Of a stretch of DNA of 64,000 nucleotides, positions 35,239 through 42,502 are shown one piece after another. The notes beneath the pieces were generated by a model. That model ran no database searches. It saw nothing but the letters and a program-made list of their open reading frames with translations, and was not told the origin of the DNA. The first letter of the stretch is position 1. The number at the start of each line of letters is the position of its first letter. Position numbers and translations under genes: made by a program. Origin of the DNA: Pedobacter kyonggii (GTDB taxonomy: Bacteria > Bacteroidota > Bacteroidia > Sphingobacteriales > Sphingobacteriaceae); NCBI RefSeq assembly GCF_004310665.1, contig NZ_SIXF01000001.1:62001-126000 (forward strand), read 5' to 3'.

Positions 35239-38211
35239 TTAAAAACCAACGTTTAAACCTAGTGTGTATGTTCTTGGTCGTGGATACAGGTTATAATCGA
35301 TACCTGTAGCTAATTCTGGATCAAGACCTTTGTATTTGGTTACAACGAAAACATTCTGACAGTTTGCCGAAATTCTCATGGTTGTTGTTCCATCTTTAGA
35401 TAGTTTGCCAATGTTATAGGCTAACCCTAAATTATCCATTTTCAGAAAGGATGCATTCTTGATATAGTAATCGCTTAGGTATTGTGTATTGGTAAAACCG
35501 GTATTCAATATATCGCTGCTGGCATTATTAAGAATACCCACAGTACTCAAAAGGTTAGAATTGACACCAAAGTTCGAACTCACGTTATCATAAACGTAAT
35601 TCCCTAAACTGGCTCTTAAAACCGTATTAATGCTCCATTTTTTGTAAGTAAACGCGGTATTGAAACCAAAAGTGAATTGAGGATCTGGCGATTTATAGAA
35701 ATACTGATCATCAGTTGTGATGGTACCATCACCATTTAAATCCTGATAAACACCTTCCAATGGCTTCCCGCTTGCATCATATACCTGTTTGTACACAAAA
35801 TACGATTGGGGAATCTGGTTAACTGCATTGTATTTTAAGTGGATTCCGGTTCCTCCAGAGATATCACCAGCATCGATTTTAAATCCAGAATTTGGGTTCA
35901 AGGTTAAATTGGTCACATTTCTTTTGTTATAAGATGCATTTACACCAAAATCCCAAGTGGTATTTTCAGTTTTAATGGCCGTAAAATTTAAGCTTACTTC
36001 AGCGCCTTTAACATCCATATTACCCACGTTCGTAACCAGTTCATTGCTAAAGTTAGTTCCTACCGGAATGGTAATCTTGCTTAATAAATCGGCAGTTTTT
36101 TTGTAATAAACATCAATACTACCATATAATCTTCCACCTAAAAATCCATAATCTAAACCTGCATTATAAGTAGTAGTGGTTTCCCATCTCAAATCGGGAT
36201 CATATCCCGCTGGGGCATAATAATTGTAAAAAGTATTGCCAATCTGATATTGACCGGTATTGCTGCTGGCATAATATTTAGCGATGTAATTGTAGTTACC
36301 AATATCAGCACCGTCTTTATTACCTGTTTCGCCATAACTTAATCTCAATTTCAGATCAGAAAGCACTTTGCTGTCTTTAAGGAAATTTTCCCCTATAATT
36401 CTCCAGGTAAAACCTACTGAAGGGAAATATCCCCAACGGTTGTTTTCTGCAAATTTTGAAGAAGCATCGGCACGCATGGTGGCCGATAGGATATATTTTT
36501 CAGCAAGCGTATAGTTAAATCTTCCGTAGTAAGAAAGCATTTTATTACGTTCTACTGAAAATGGGAAAACCGGAGTAACTATTGGTGCACCTAAACCAGT
36601 GTAGTTGGTAAAGTTATAACCGGTGGTGGCAATATCGTAATAACCGTAACCAGCAGTTACATCAAATCTACTTTTAATGCTTTCTACCGTATGTGCATAG
36701 TTTAGATAGAACTCAGAAAATTTATCCGCTGATGTTTTTAATGCCCTTGAAAATGAGCCATTTGTTGCCGCAGATTGTGCTGCATAAGTTGGAACTGCAA
36801 TGCTACCATAACCTTTAGATACATCGTAACCAAGATTTAAGTTGGCATGTAATTCTGGTAAAAAGTGAAATGAGTAATCGAATTTAGCGTTACCCACGCT
36901 TCGCGCAGCATTACCGTTATTATCCTGTAATCTAATTAATGCAACAGGGTTACGTGGTGCATTTGGGTTTGGAACCATTGCACTTCCTGTACCTTGTGTC
37001 CATTCGAAATAGTTACCGTATTTATTGTCTGCATAAATTGGCTGCGTTGGATCGAACTGAATGGCTGAGTTAATTGCACCCGCATTTGCAAAATGCGAAT
37101 CGGTTAGCGATCCTTTTAAGTTTAAATCGATCTTTAAATGATCTTTAAACAACCTTGGCGACAAGGTAATTGAACCTGTTCCACGTTTTAATTTATCGGT
37201 AATCAATAAACCATCCTGATCTAAGTAACCTGCAGAAACACGGTAAGGCACTCCTTTAAATGAACCTGCTATACTCAGGTTATTGTCAGAGGTAAATGCA
37301 TTCTGATAAATGGCATCCTGCCAATCGGTATTTGCCGTTCCCAACAAAGCTTTTTGCGTAGCGTTTCCGTTTGCATTAACATAGGCACGAACCTGATCAG
37401 CAGAAAGTACATCTACTTTTCTGGCAACCATTGCAATGGAGTTATTGGTACTGAAGTTTATTACAGGTGCACCAGAACCACCTTTTTTAGTGGTGATTAA
37501 AATTACACCGTTTGATGCCCTTGAACCATAAATAGCTGTTGCATTTGCATCTTTCAGTACGGTAAAGGTTTCTATATCGTTCGGATTGATTAAACTTAAC
37601 GGACTTGGTGCATTATCAATGGTATTACCGCTAAATGGCACACCATCAATTACGATTAATGGATCGTTACTGGCATTAAGTGATGCTCCGCCACGGATAC
37701 GGATCTGGCTACCTACTCCAGGTTGACCGCTGTTAGAGATGATATTCACCCCTGCTACCTTACCCTGAATTAATTGCTCAGGTGTTGTGATCGCGCCTTT
37801 TTGAAAATCTTTCGAATTTACTGTGGTAATAGATCCGGTTAGGTTTTTCTTTTCTGCAGTACCATAACCGATTACCACAACTTCGTTCAGTTTTTGTGCA
37901 TCGGGTACCAATTGAAAATTAACAGTAGCATTTGCTGAAATGCTTACGGCTTTATCAAGGGTTTGATAACCGACAAAACTTGCAGAAAGTGTTATCGAAC
38001 CATTCGATAAACCTGCTAGTTTATAATTACCATTCTCATCAGTCGATGTACTTCTTGTAGTTCCTTTTACAACTACAGAAGCACCGGGTAATGGTAGGCC
38101 GGTTTCATCAAGCACTTTACCAGACACTGATCCGGTTTGTGCTTTTACCATTAATGCTGAAAAAACCAACAGCACCAAAAGCCCCTGTTTTAACAGGTAA
38201 AATACTCTCAT
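35239..38211 (-). CDS. SusC/RagA TonB-linked outer-membrane importer of the maltodextrin locus
   Basis: A 990-aa outer-membrane channel for maltodextrins. It has a signal peptide (MRVFYLLKQGLLVLLVFSAL), a carboxypeptidase-regulatory-like domain (GSVSGKVLDETGLPLPGASV), a plug with VVVIGYGTAEKKNLTGSI, the SusC signature QIRIRGGASLNASNDPLIVI, VLKDANATAIYGSRASNGVI, and the barrel ending YTLGLNVGF. There is no STN domain, in contrast to the receptor at 16045-19386. That agrees with control by the adjacent LacI-type regulator instead of an ECF sigma factor. It is the first gene of the leftward operon. Confidence 0.95.
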   Translation of the reverse strand: MRVFYLLKQGLLVLLVFSALMVKAQTGSVSGKVLDETGLPLPGASVVVKGTTRSTSTDENGNYKLAGLSNGSITLSASFVGYQTLDKAVSISANATVNFQLVPDAQKLNEVVVIGYGTAEKKNLTGSITTVNSKDFQKGAITTPEQLIQGKVAGVNIISNSGQPGVGSQIRIRGGASLNASNDPLIVIDGVPFSGNTIDNAPSPLSLINPNDIETFTVLKDANATAIYGSRASNGVILITTKKGGSGAPVINFSTNNSIAMVARKVDVLSADQVRAYVNANGNATQKALLGTANTDWQDAIYQNAFTSDNNLSIAGSFKGVPYRVSAGYLDQDGLLITDKLKRGTGSITLSPRLFKDHLKIDLNLKGSLTDSHFANAGAINSAIQFDPTQPIYADNKYGNYFEWTQGTGSAMVPNPNAPRNPVALIRLQDNNGNAARSVGNAKFDYSFHFLPELHANLNLGYDVSKGYGSIAVPTYAAQSAATNGSFSRALKTSADKFSEFYLNYAHTVESIKSRFDVTAGYGYYDIATTGYNFTNYTGLGAPIVTPVFPFSVERNKMLSYYGRFNYTLAEKYILSATMRADASSKFAENNRWGYFPSVGFTWRIIGENFLKDSKVLSDLKLRLSYGETGNKDGADIGNYNYIAKYYASSNTGQYQIGNTFYNYYAPAGYDPDLRWETTTTYNAGLDYGFLGGRLYGSIDVYYKKTADLLSKITIPVGTNFSNELVTNVGNMDVKGAEVSLNFTAIKTENTTWDFGVNASYNKRNVTNLTLNPNSGFKIDAGDISGGTGIHLKYNAVNQIPQSYFVYKQVYDASGKPLEGVYQDLNGDGTITTDDQYFYKSPDPQFTFGFNTAFTYKKWSINTVLRASLGNYVYDNVSSNFGVNSNLLSTVGILNNASSDILNTGFTNTQYLSDYYIKNASFLKMDNLGLAYNIGKLSKDGTTTMRISANCQNVFVVTKYKGLDPELATGIDYNLYPRPRTYTLGLNVGF

Positions 38212-38455
38212 ATTTGAAGCTCGTTTAAGTATAAAAATTTGGTTAAATATTATAGTGATTTACACATAGGCCTAATTTACAGCTGTTAATGATATTTCAA
38301 AATTTATTTAAAAAATATATTTCGGGTAGAAATTGTAGCGGGAAAATCAACATAAAAATCAGCTTTTCGCTGCTATTAAAAATCTACAATAAATAATTTT
38401 CAAATTTTTAATATGTTGATAATCAATAAATTAAAAGTTATAAATTTTAATTTAA

Positions 38456-38472
38456 AGTGTAATTATTACACT
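38456..38472. promoter_or_regulatory. 17-bp palindrome AGTGTAATTATTACACT
   Basis: Perfect 8-bp arms around a single central T. The half TTACACTAAGT (38466-38476) recurs at 38578-38588, where CACTAAGTG (38581-38589) is again palindromic. These flank the two LacI-type operators and could bind a second regulator. Confidence 0.4.
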
Positions 38473-38490
38473 AAGTCATTTTTTAAGCTT

Positions 38491-38512
38491 TTTTCGGGAA
38501 CGTTCCCGAAAA
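38491..38512. promoter_or_regulatory. LacI-family operator, copy 1 (perfect palindrome)
   Basis: A 22-bp perfect palindrome with core TTCGGGAACGTTCCCGAA, centred at 38501.5, between the LacI-type gene and susC. The central CG and dyad symmetry are typical of LacI-family operators. An identical 20-bp core lies 44 bp away. Confidence 0.85.
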
Positions 38513-38535
38513 AATCAACTCAAAATTCACCTATA

Positions 38536-38555
38536 TTTCGGGAACGTTCCCGAAA
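38536..38555. promoter_or_regulatory. LacI-family operator, copy 2 (perfect palindrome)
   Basis: The same TTCGGGAACGTTCCCGAA core within a 20-bp perfect palindrome centred at 38545.5. The centre-to-centre distance of 44 bp is close to four helical turns, so two dimers could sit on nearly the same face of the DNA. Confidence 0.85.
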
Positions 38556-38614
38556 ATCGGTCGAAATTCCGCGTATTTTACACTAAGTGACGAAATTTTT
38601 TGAAAATTTTAAGC

Positions 38615-38645
38615 TAAAAAACACCCCATTTTTATGGGCTTTTTT
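38615..38645 (-). terminator. Rho-independent terminator of the LacI-type gene
   Basis: On the minus strand CCCAT, a 4-nt loop and ATGGG (38638-38625) are followed by a T6 tract. It overlaps the end of the gene and would separate the regulator from the susC operon. Confidence 0.6.
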
Positions 38646-39658
38646 TACCCGTTTAGGGTCGAATTCCGCATGATAATTTTAGACTCTAAAACCACCTCAT
38701 TTGGCAGGTTCTTATCGGCATGACCATCTAAAATAGTAAACAATAATTTAGCCGCTTCCTCCCCTATTTCGGTAGCGGGTTGTGTAATGGTAGTGAGTGA
38801 GGGATTTAACAAAGGAGCAATTTCCAAACTGGAGAAACTGATCACCTTTAAATCTTTGGGGATGTTGATATTGAGATCGTAACAAGCATAGTAAGTAGCA
38901 AAGGCCAAACGTTCTACAGAGGTAAAAACACCATCAGGTTTCAATTGCGTTAACGCCTCTTTAATGATAATGCTATTTTCTTCGTAACTGTTGCTGCAAT
39001 CCACAATCAGATTTTCTTCGAAAGGAATCTGATGTTTGGCCAATGCATCAAGATAGCCCTGCATACGGGTTTTACCTATAGATAAACTTTTATTAACCAC
39101 CAGATAGGCAATTCTACTGCATCCCTGCTCTATTAAATGTTCTGTTGCCAGAAAACTGCTGTTGTAATCATTTGTAATTACCCTTGGGGTATCAATGTCT
39201 TCGTAAATCCGATCGAAAAACACCAAAGGCAGTCTTTTACTGCCAAATTTATTGAGGTAATTATGATCGTTGGCTTCTCCCGAAACCGACATTACAATGC
39301 CATCGGCCCTACCATTGTGCAAGTGGCGGATAAAAGTTACTTCTTTTTTATAATCATCATCCGTTACGTAAATCAGAATATGGTAGCCATTTTCTCTCGC
39401 TACGCGTTCAATACCGTGAATGGCCTGTGAGAAATAATTATTGGCCAGTTCGGGAACAATAACGGCAATAGTTTTACTTTTCTGTTCTCTTAAATTACTG
39501 GCGTAATGGTTGGGCTGGTAGTTTAATTCTTTTGCTTTGGCTAGTATACGTGCTTTGGTGGCACCATTAATGTCACTATTATCCCTAAAAGCCCTCGAAA
39601 TTGTAGAAGTAGATAAATTTAAAGCTTCTGCTAACTTCTTAATATTAATACTATCCAT
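38645..39658 (-). CDS. LacI-family transcriptional regulator of the maltodextrin locus
   Basis: A 337-aa sugar-responsive repressor or activator. The N-terminal helix-turn-helix and hinge are plain: INIKKLAEALNLSTSTISRA (4-23), FRDNSDINGATKARILAKA, LNYQPNHYASNLR, then the periplasmic-binding-protein-like domain from KTIAVIVPELANNYFSQAI to IIMRNSTLNG. It lies upstream of susC on the same strand with two perfect palindromic operators between them, which makes it the likely regulator of the operon. Whether it represses without sugar or activates with it cannot be read from sequence. Confidence 0.94.
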   Translation of the reverse strand: MDSINIKKLAEALNLSTSTISRAFRDNSDINGATKARILAKAKELNYQPNHYASNLREQKSKTIAVIVPELANNYFSQAIHGIERVARENGYHILIYVTDDDYKKEVTFIRHLHNGRADGIVMSVSGEANDHNYLNKFGSKRLPLVFFDRIYEDIDTPRVITNDYNSSFLATEHLIEQGCSRIAYLVVNKSLSIGKTRMQGYLDALAKHQIPFEENLIVDCSNSYEENSIIIKEALTQLKPDGVFTSVERLAFATYYACYDLNINIPKDLKVISFSSLEIAPLLNPSLTTITQPATEIGEEAAKLLFTILDGHADKNLPNEVVLESKIIMRNSTLNG

Positions 39659-39940
39659 TTTTGGCTATTAAACCCAATTAATTTTGAATAAACGCTGTAA
39701 ATATAAAATATTAATGCACGAATATCTGCCATGTAAAATAATTTATCAGTTAATTCACTATTATGGGAATAACAGCCACACTTTATCAATTGACATTAGT
39801 CAATATTTACTATAAAATTCTTTAAATAAATATTCGTTTTTTTTAAAACAAAAAGCATCTTTACCGCATTAATAACTATACGCTTTTAATCATCTCATTT
39901 ACCGGTTGCAAAACAAAACCAGATGAAATAAAATTAAAAA

Positions 39941-40300
39941 ATGGGAAATAAGAAAATACTCATCGCCGATGATGACGAAGGAATTGTTGATGCTGTAACG
40001 ATGATTTTAGAAGTGATGGGTTATGATGTTGAATTTACGTATGATGGCGGAGCAGTGATAGATGCGGTAAAAAACAAACCAGATCTGATTTTGCTCGATA
40101 TCTGGATGAGCGGACATGATGGCAGGGATATATGCAAACAGCTTAAAAATGACCCTCAATTTAAGGAAATCCCTATTTTAATGATCTCGGCCAGTAGAGA
40201 CATCAGACAATCTGCGCTGGATGCCGGTGCCAATGATTTTATGGAAAAACCATTCGAGATGGATTCATTACTTAATAAAGTAGAGGTATTGTTGGATTAG
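39941..40300 (+). CDS. Single-domain response regulator (CheY-like receiver)
   Basis: A 119-aa protein consisting only of a receiver domain. The acidic pocket is Asp10-Asp11-Asp12 (ILIADDDEG), the phosphoacceptor is Asp53 (LILLDIWMSG), and the conserved Lys is Lys103 (FMEKPFEMD), with a Ser (MISASRD, about 82-86) at the switch position. No DNA-binding or enzymatic output domain follows. No histidine kinase gene is nearby, so it is an orphan that may act by protein contact or as a phosphate shuttle. The upstream 282-bp gap is AT-rich and holds an inverted repeat, ATTGACATTAGTCAAT (39789-39804), that could matter for its expression. Confidence 0.9.
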   Translation: MGNKKILIADDDEGIVDAVTMILEVMGYDVEFTYDGGAVIDAVKNKPDLILLDIWMSGHDGRDICKQLKNDPQFKEIPILMISASRDIRQSALDAGANDFMEKPFEMDSLLNKVEVLLD

Positions 40301-40335
40301 ATAAAGGTAAGGCATAAGGTTTAGGATGTATGGCT

Positions 40336-40453
40336 TTCCGAAGCGATCCTCATCCCGACTGACGCGTAGCGAAATGAAGAGATCCATAACAGATTTTGCT
40401 TCGCAGAGCCTTCGGGTTCTCGACTGCGTTACACTCCGCTCGAAATGACGAAC
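40336..40453. repeat. REP-like intergenic element
   Basis: Between the receiver gene and the next gene lies a G+C-richer stretch containing CTCGACTGCGTTACACTCCG and CTCGAAATGACGAAC, plus an inner imperfect hairpin (CATCCCGACTGACGCGTAGC region). It resembles the class of CGTCATTTCGAGCGGAG-type intergenic repeats common in Bacteroidota. Not coding. Confidence 0.5.
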
Positions 40454-40482
40454 TTTAGGAATAATATTCGTAATGATCACAC

Positions 40483-40836
40483 TTAACCAATCTCCCTAAA
40501 ATAAATCCGTTCAGGCAATTGCTTAAAAACAAACTCCGTTACATGGCAAAGCCAAAGTTTATGGTTCTTAAATTCTCCCCTAAATTTTTCTAACAGGTAG
40601 TCGCCACCACCGCCCAAATTCTCTTCGCGAGCATAAACAAGATCTAAAATTTCGGCATTTTTAATAGGTGCATCAGCCATCAGTAATTTGCATTCGTCCC
40701 CGGCAATCGCTATCCAGTTCAATAATTCATCGGCACCTTCTACCATTTGCAAATCAGCTATATCTCCGCCCCATTCGGGTATATCGGCATACCATTCGTG
40801 CTTTGCATTTTTATAAAAACGAATTGCTCTCTCCAT
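40483..40836 (-). CDS. Small uncharacterised protein
   Basis: From Met at 40836 the protein has 117 aa: MERAIRFYKNAKHEWYADIP, then WGGDIADLQMVEGADELLNW and, at the end, WLCHVTEFVFKQLPERIYFR. I do not recognise it with confidence; the pattern (short N-terminal strand, LLMADAP, a glycine run ENLGGGGDYL, aromatic-rich C-terminus) recalls small DUF proteins of plant- and soil-associated Bacteroidota, possibly DUF6717. No signal peptide or membrane helix. The frame runs 44 codons further up, but that stretch overlaps the opposite-strand dinB start and lacks similarity to a protein, so the shorter form is chosen. It is divergent from dinB with about 65 bp between. Confidence 0.6.
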   Translation of the reverse strand: MERAIRFYKNAKHEWYADIPEWGGDIADLQMVEGADELLNWIAIAGDECKLLMADAPIKNAEILDLVYAREENLGGGGDYLLEKFRGEFKNHKLWLCHVTEFVFKQLPERIYFREIG

Positions 40837-40901
40837 ATTTTGTAAAGAAAAAAAATCTAGATCAATAATCCTGATAAAAATCACGAAATTTAGATCATTG
40901 C

Positions 40902-42002
40902 ATGTCTGATTCAACTCTACCGGTTTTAAGAAAAATAATTCATATCGATATGGATGCTTTTTATGCATCTGTAGAGCAACGCGATTTTCCTGAATACCGG
41001 GGAAAGCCCTTAGTGGTTGGTGGCAAGCCCGACAGTCGTGGTGTGGTTTCTACAGCCAGTTACGAAGCACGGCAATATGGAATCCGCTCTGCAATGTCGT
41101 CGAGTAAAGCTTACCAGCTTTGCCCGACAGCCATTTTCGTATACCCCCGTTTTGATGCCTATACCGCGGTTTCGAAAGCGCTTAGGGAAATTTTTAGTCG
41201 GTATACTGATATTATAGAACCCCTTTCGTTAGATGAGGCTTACCTTGATGTAACGGAAGACAAGCTCGGAATTGGATCGGCTATTGACATTGCACAATCG
41301 ATTAAAGATGCCATTAAAAATGAGTTAAACTTAACGGCTTCGGCAGGCGTATCAATCAATAAATTTGTGGCTAAAGTAGCTTCAGATATGAACAAACCGG
41401 ATGGTTTAACTTTTATCGGACCATCAAAGATTGAAGCTTTTATGGAAAAACTCCCGGTAGAAAAATTCTTTGGAGTTGGTAAAGTTACCGGAGCCAAAAT
41501 GAAGGCCATGCAGATTAATACAGGTGCAGATTTAAAAAAATTGACAGAAGCACAGCTTATTGCCCAATTCGGAAAATCGGGAAGATTTTATTATAAAATT
41601 GTTCGTGGTATTGATGATCGCCCCGTTCAGTCGAATCGTGAAACCAAATCAGTTGGTGCAGAAGATACCTTTTCGGAAGATACCAATGAAGATTCGGTGA
41701 TGCACGATCTGCTAAAACAGATCAGTGAAACGGTGGCCAAACGTTTGGAAAAATATCAGCTAAGCGGAAAAACGGTAACCTTAAAAATCAAGTTCGCCGA
41801 TTTTAAACTGATCACCCGCAGCCGATCCTTTGCTACACCGATTAACAAAGCTGAAGTGATTTATGCTGAAGCCATTAAACTTCTAGAAGAGGCAGCCATC
41901 GGAGCAACACAGGTGAGACTTTTAGGCATTACCTTATCGCGGTTTTATGATGATGTGGAGATACAAAAGCCAGAAAGTAATCAATTGGAGTTTGAGTTTT
42001 GA
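40902..42002 (+). CDS. dinB: DNA polymerase IV (Y-family translesion polymerase)
   Basis: Low-fidelity polymerase that copies past damaged bases. The 366-aa protein is full length. The catalytic carboxylates are in IIHIDMDAFYASVEQ (Asp16) and PLSLDEAYLDVT (Asp111-Glu112). Also present are the finger residues GVVSTASYEARQYG, the helix-hairpin-helix of the thumb (KFFGVGKVTGAKMKAM), and the little-finger domain (TKSVGAEDTFSEDT, TVTLKIKFADF). It ends in QLEFEF, a good match to the C-terminal sliding-clamp-binding motif. Transcription is divergent from the small protein at 40483-40836. Confidence 0.95.
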   Translation: MSDSTLPVLRKIIHIDMDAFYASVEQRDFPEYRGKPLVVGGKPDSRGVVSTASYEARQYGIRSAMSSSKAYQLCPTAIFVYPRFDAYTAVSKALREIFSRYTDIIEPLSLDEAYLDVTEDKLGIGSAIDIAQSIKDAIKNELNLTASAGVSINKFVAKVASDMNKPDGLTFIGPSKIEAFMEKLPVEKFFGVGKVTGAKMKAMQINTGADLKKLTEAQLIAQFGKSGRFYYKIVRGIDDRPVQSNRETKSVGAEDTFSEDTNEDSVMHDLLKQISETVAKRLEKYQLSGKTVTLKIKFADFKLITRSRSFATPINKAEVIYAEAIKLLEEAAIGATQVRLLGITLSRFYDDVEIQKPESNQLEFEF

Positions 42003-42502
42003 TGAAAACATAAGCGCATGGCAAGGATAAAACACTAATTTCCATTTGAAGCGCAATACCTGTACTAAACAGACAGTTTCTTCCCGTTTTACGCTTATAC
42101 GCTTCGCTTCCTCGTACCTCGTTGCTGCAGGGTAACACTTCAACCGGGGCTAGGTGGCTAAGGCAGTATTTCATTTTCGGGGTTGCAGGGTGCAGAAACC
42201 TTTGTGCCTAAACCCGACAGCAGCGGCAGCATCCGATTCTTCTATCGGAGCTATAGCAAATGGCGGGACGGAGAACCTCCAAGAACCACGGGCCAATCAT
42301 TTCCCAATTTTAATAGATCTCTTTCACAATTTGGCATCCTATTTCTGTCGGTGAGACACCAACAGATAGGATAAATGATTGACCCGCTTGAGTACATGAA
42401 CTGTGTCTATTTGGTCTGTGGACACAGACCAAGGAGAAGGGGAATAAAAAAGGCCCCGCAACACTGCAGAGCCTTCGATTGTTAATTTTAAAGGGTAAGG
42501 TT
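42003..42502. repeat. Gene-free spacer of dispersed repeats between dinB and the DUF4965 gene
   Basis: This 500-bp gap holds a further copy of the large repeat (about 42130-42310: GGGGCTAGGTGGC, GGTTGCAGGGTGCAG, CCTAAACCCGACAGCAGC). Two small hairpins follow: CTGTCGGTGAGACACCAACAG (in pieces, 42345-42365) and TTGGTCTGTG/CACAGACCAA (42411-42432), the latter related to the pair at 23937-23988. The DUF4965 gene terminator follows. Short open frames here follow the repeat and are not called. Confidence 0.6.
42444..42475 (-). terminator. Rho-independent terminator of the DUF4965 gene
   Basis: On the minus strand AAGGCTCTGCA (42475-42465) pairs with TGCGGGGCCTT (42460-42450) with two G-U pairs and a 4-nt loop, then a T tract. 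It lies 28 bp after the stop. Confidence 0.85.

Larger units (their letters stand above)
38212..38644. promoter_or_regulatory. Control region of the maltodextrin operon
   Basis: This 433-bp AT-rich stretch has no gene. It contains the regulator's terminator, the two LacI-type operators, the AGTGTAATTATTACACT palindrome and paired TTACACTAAGT words. The operators lie about 280-345 bp upstream of the susC start, so a long leader or a promoter near the operators is expected. I found no convincing match to the TAnnTTTG promoter. Confidence 0.6.

Noticed and set aside
38212-38290. Weak promoter match TAAATTAG with an upstream TTG before susC
   Set aside because: The spacing is 18 nt and one key base differs; too weak to annotate.
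40837-40968. 44-codon N-terminal extension of the small unknown protein
   Set aside because: It overlaps the dinB start on the opposite strand and reads as AT-rich non-protein sequence; Met at 40836 fits better.
42154-42374. Short plus-strand open frames after dinB
   Set aside because: They coincide with repeat copy D and adjacent hairpins; no start signal or homology is apparent.
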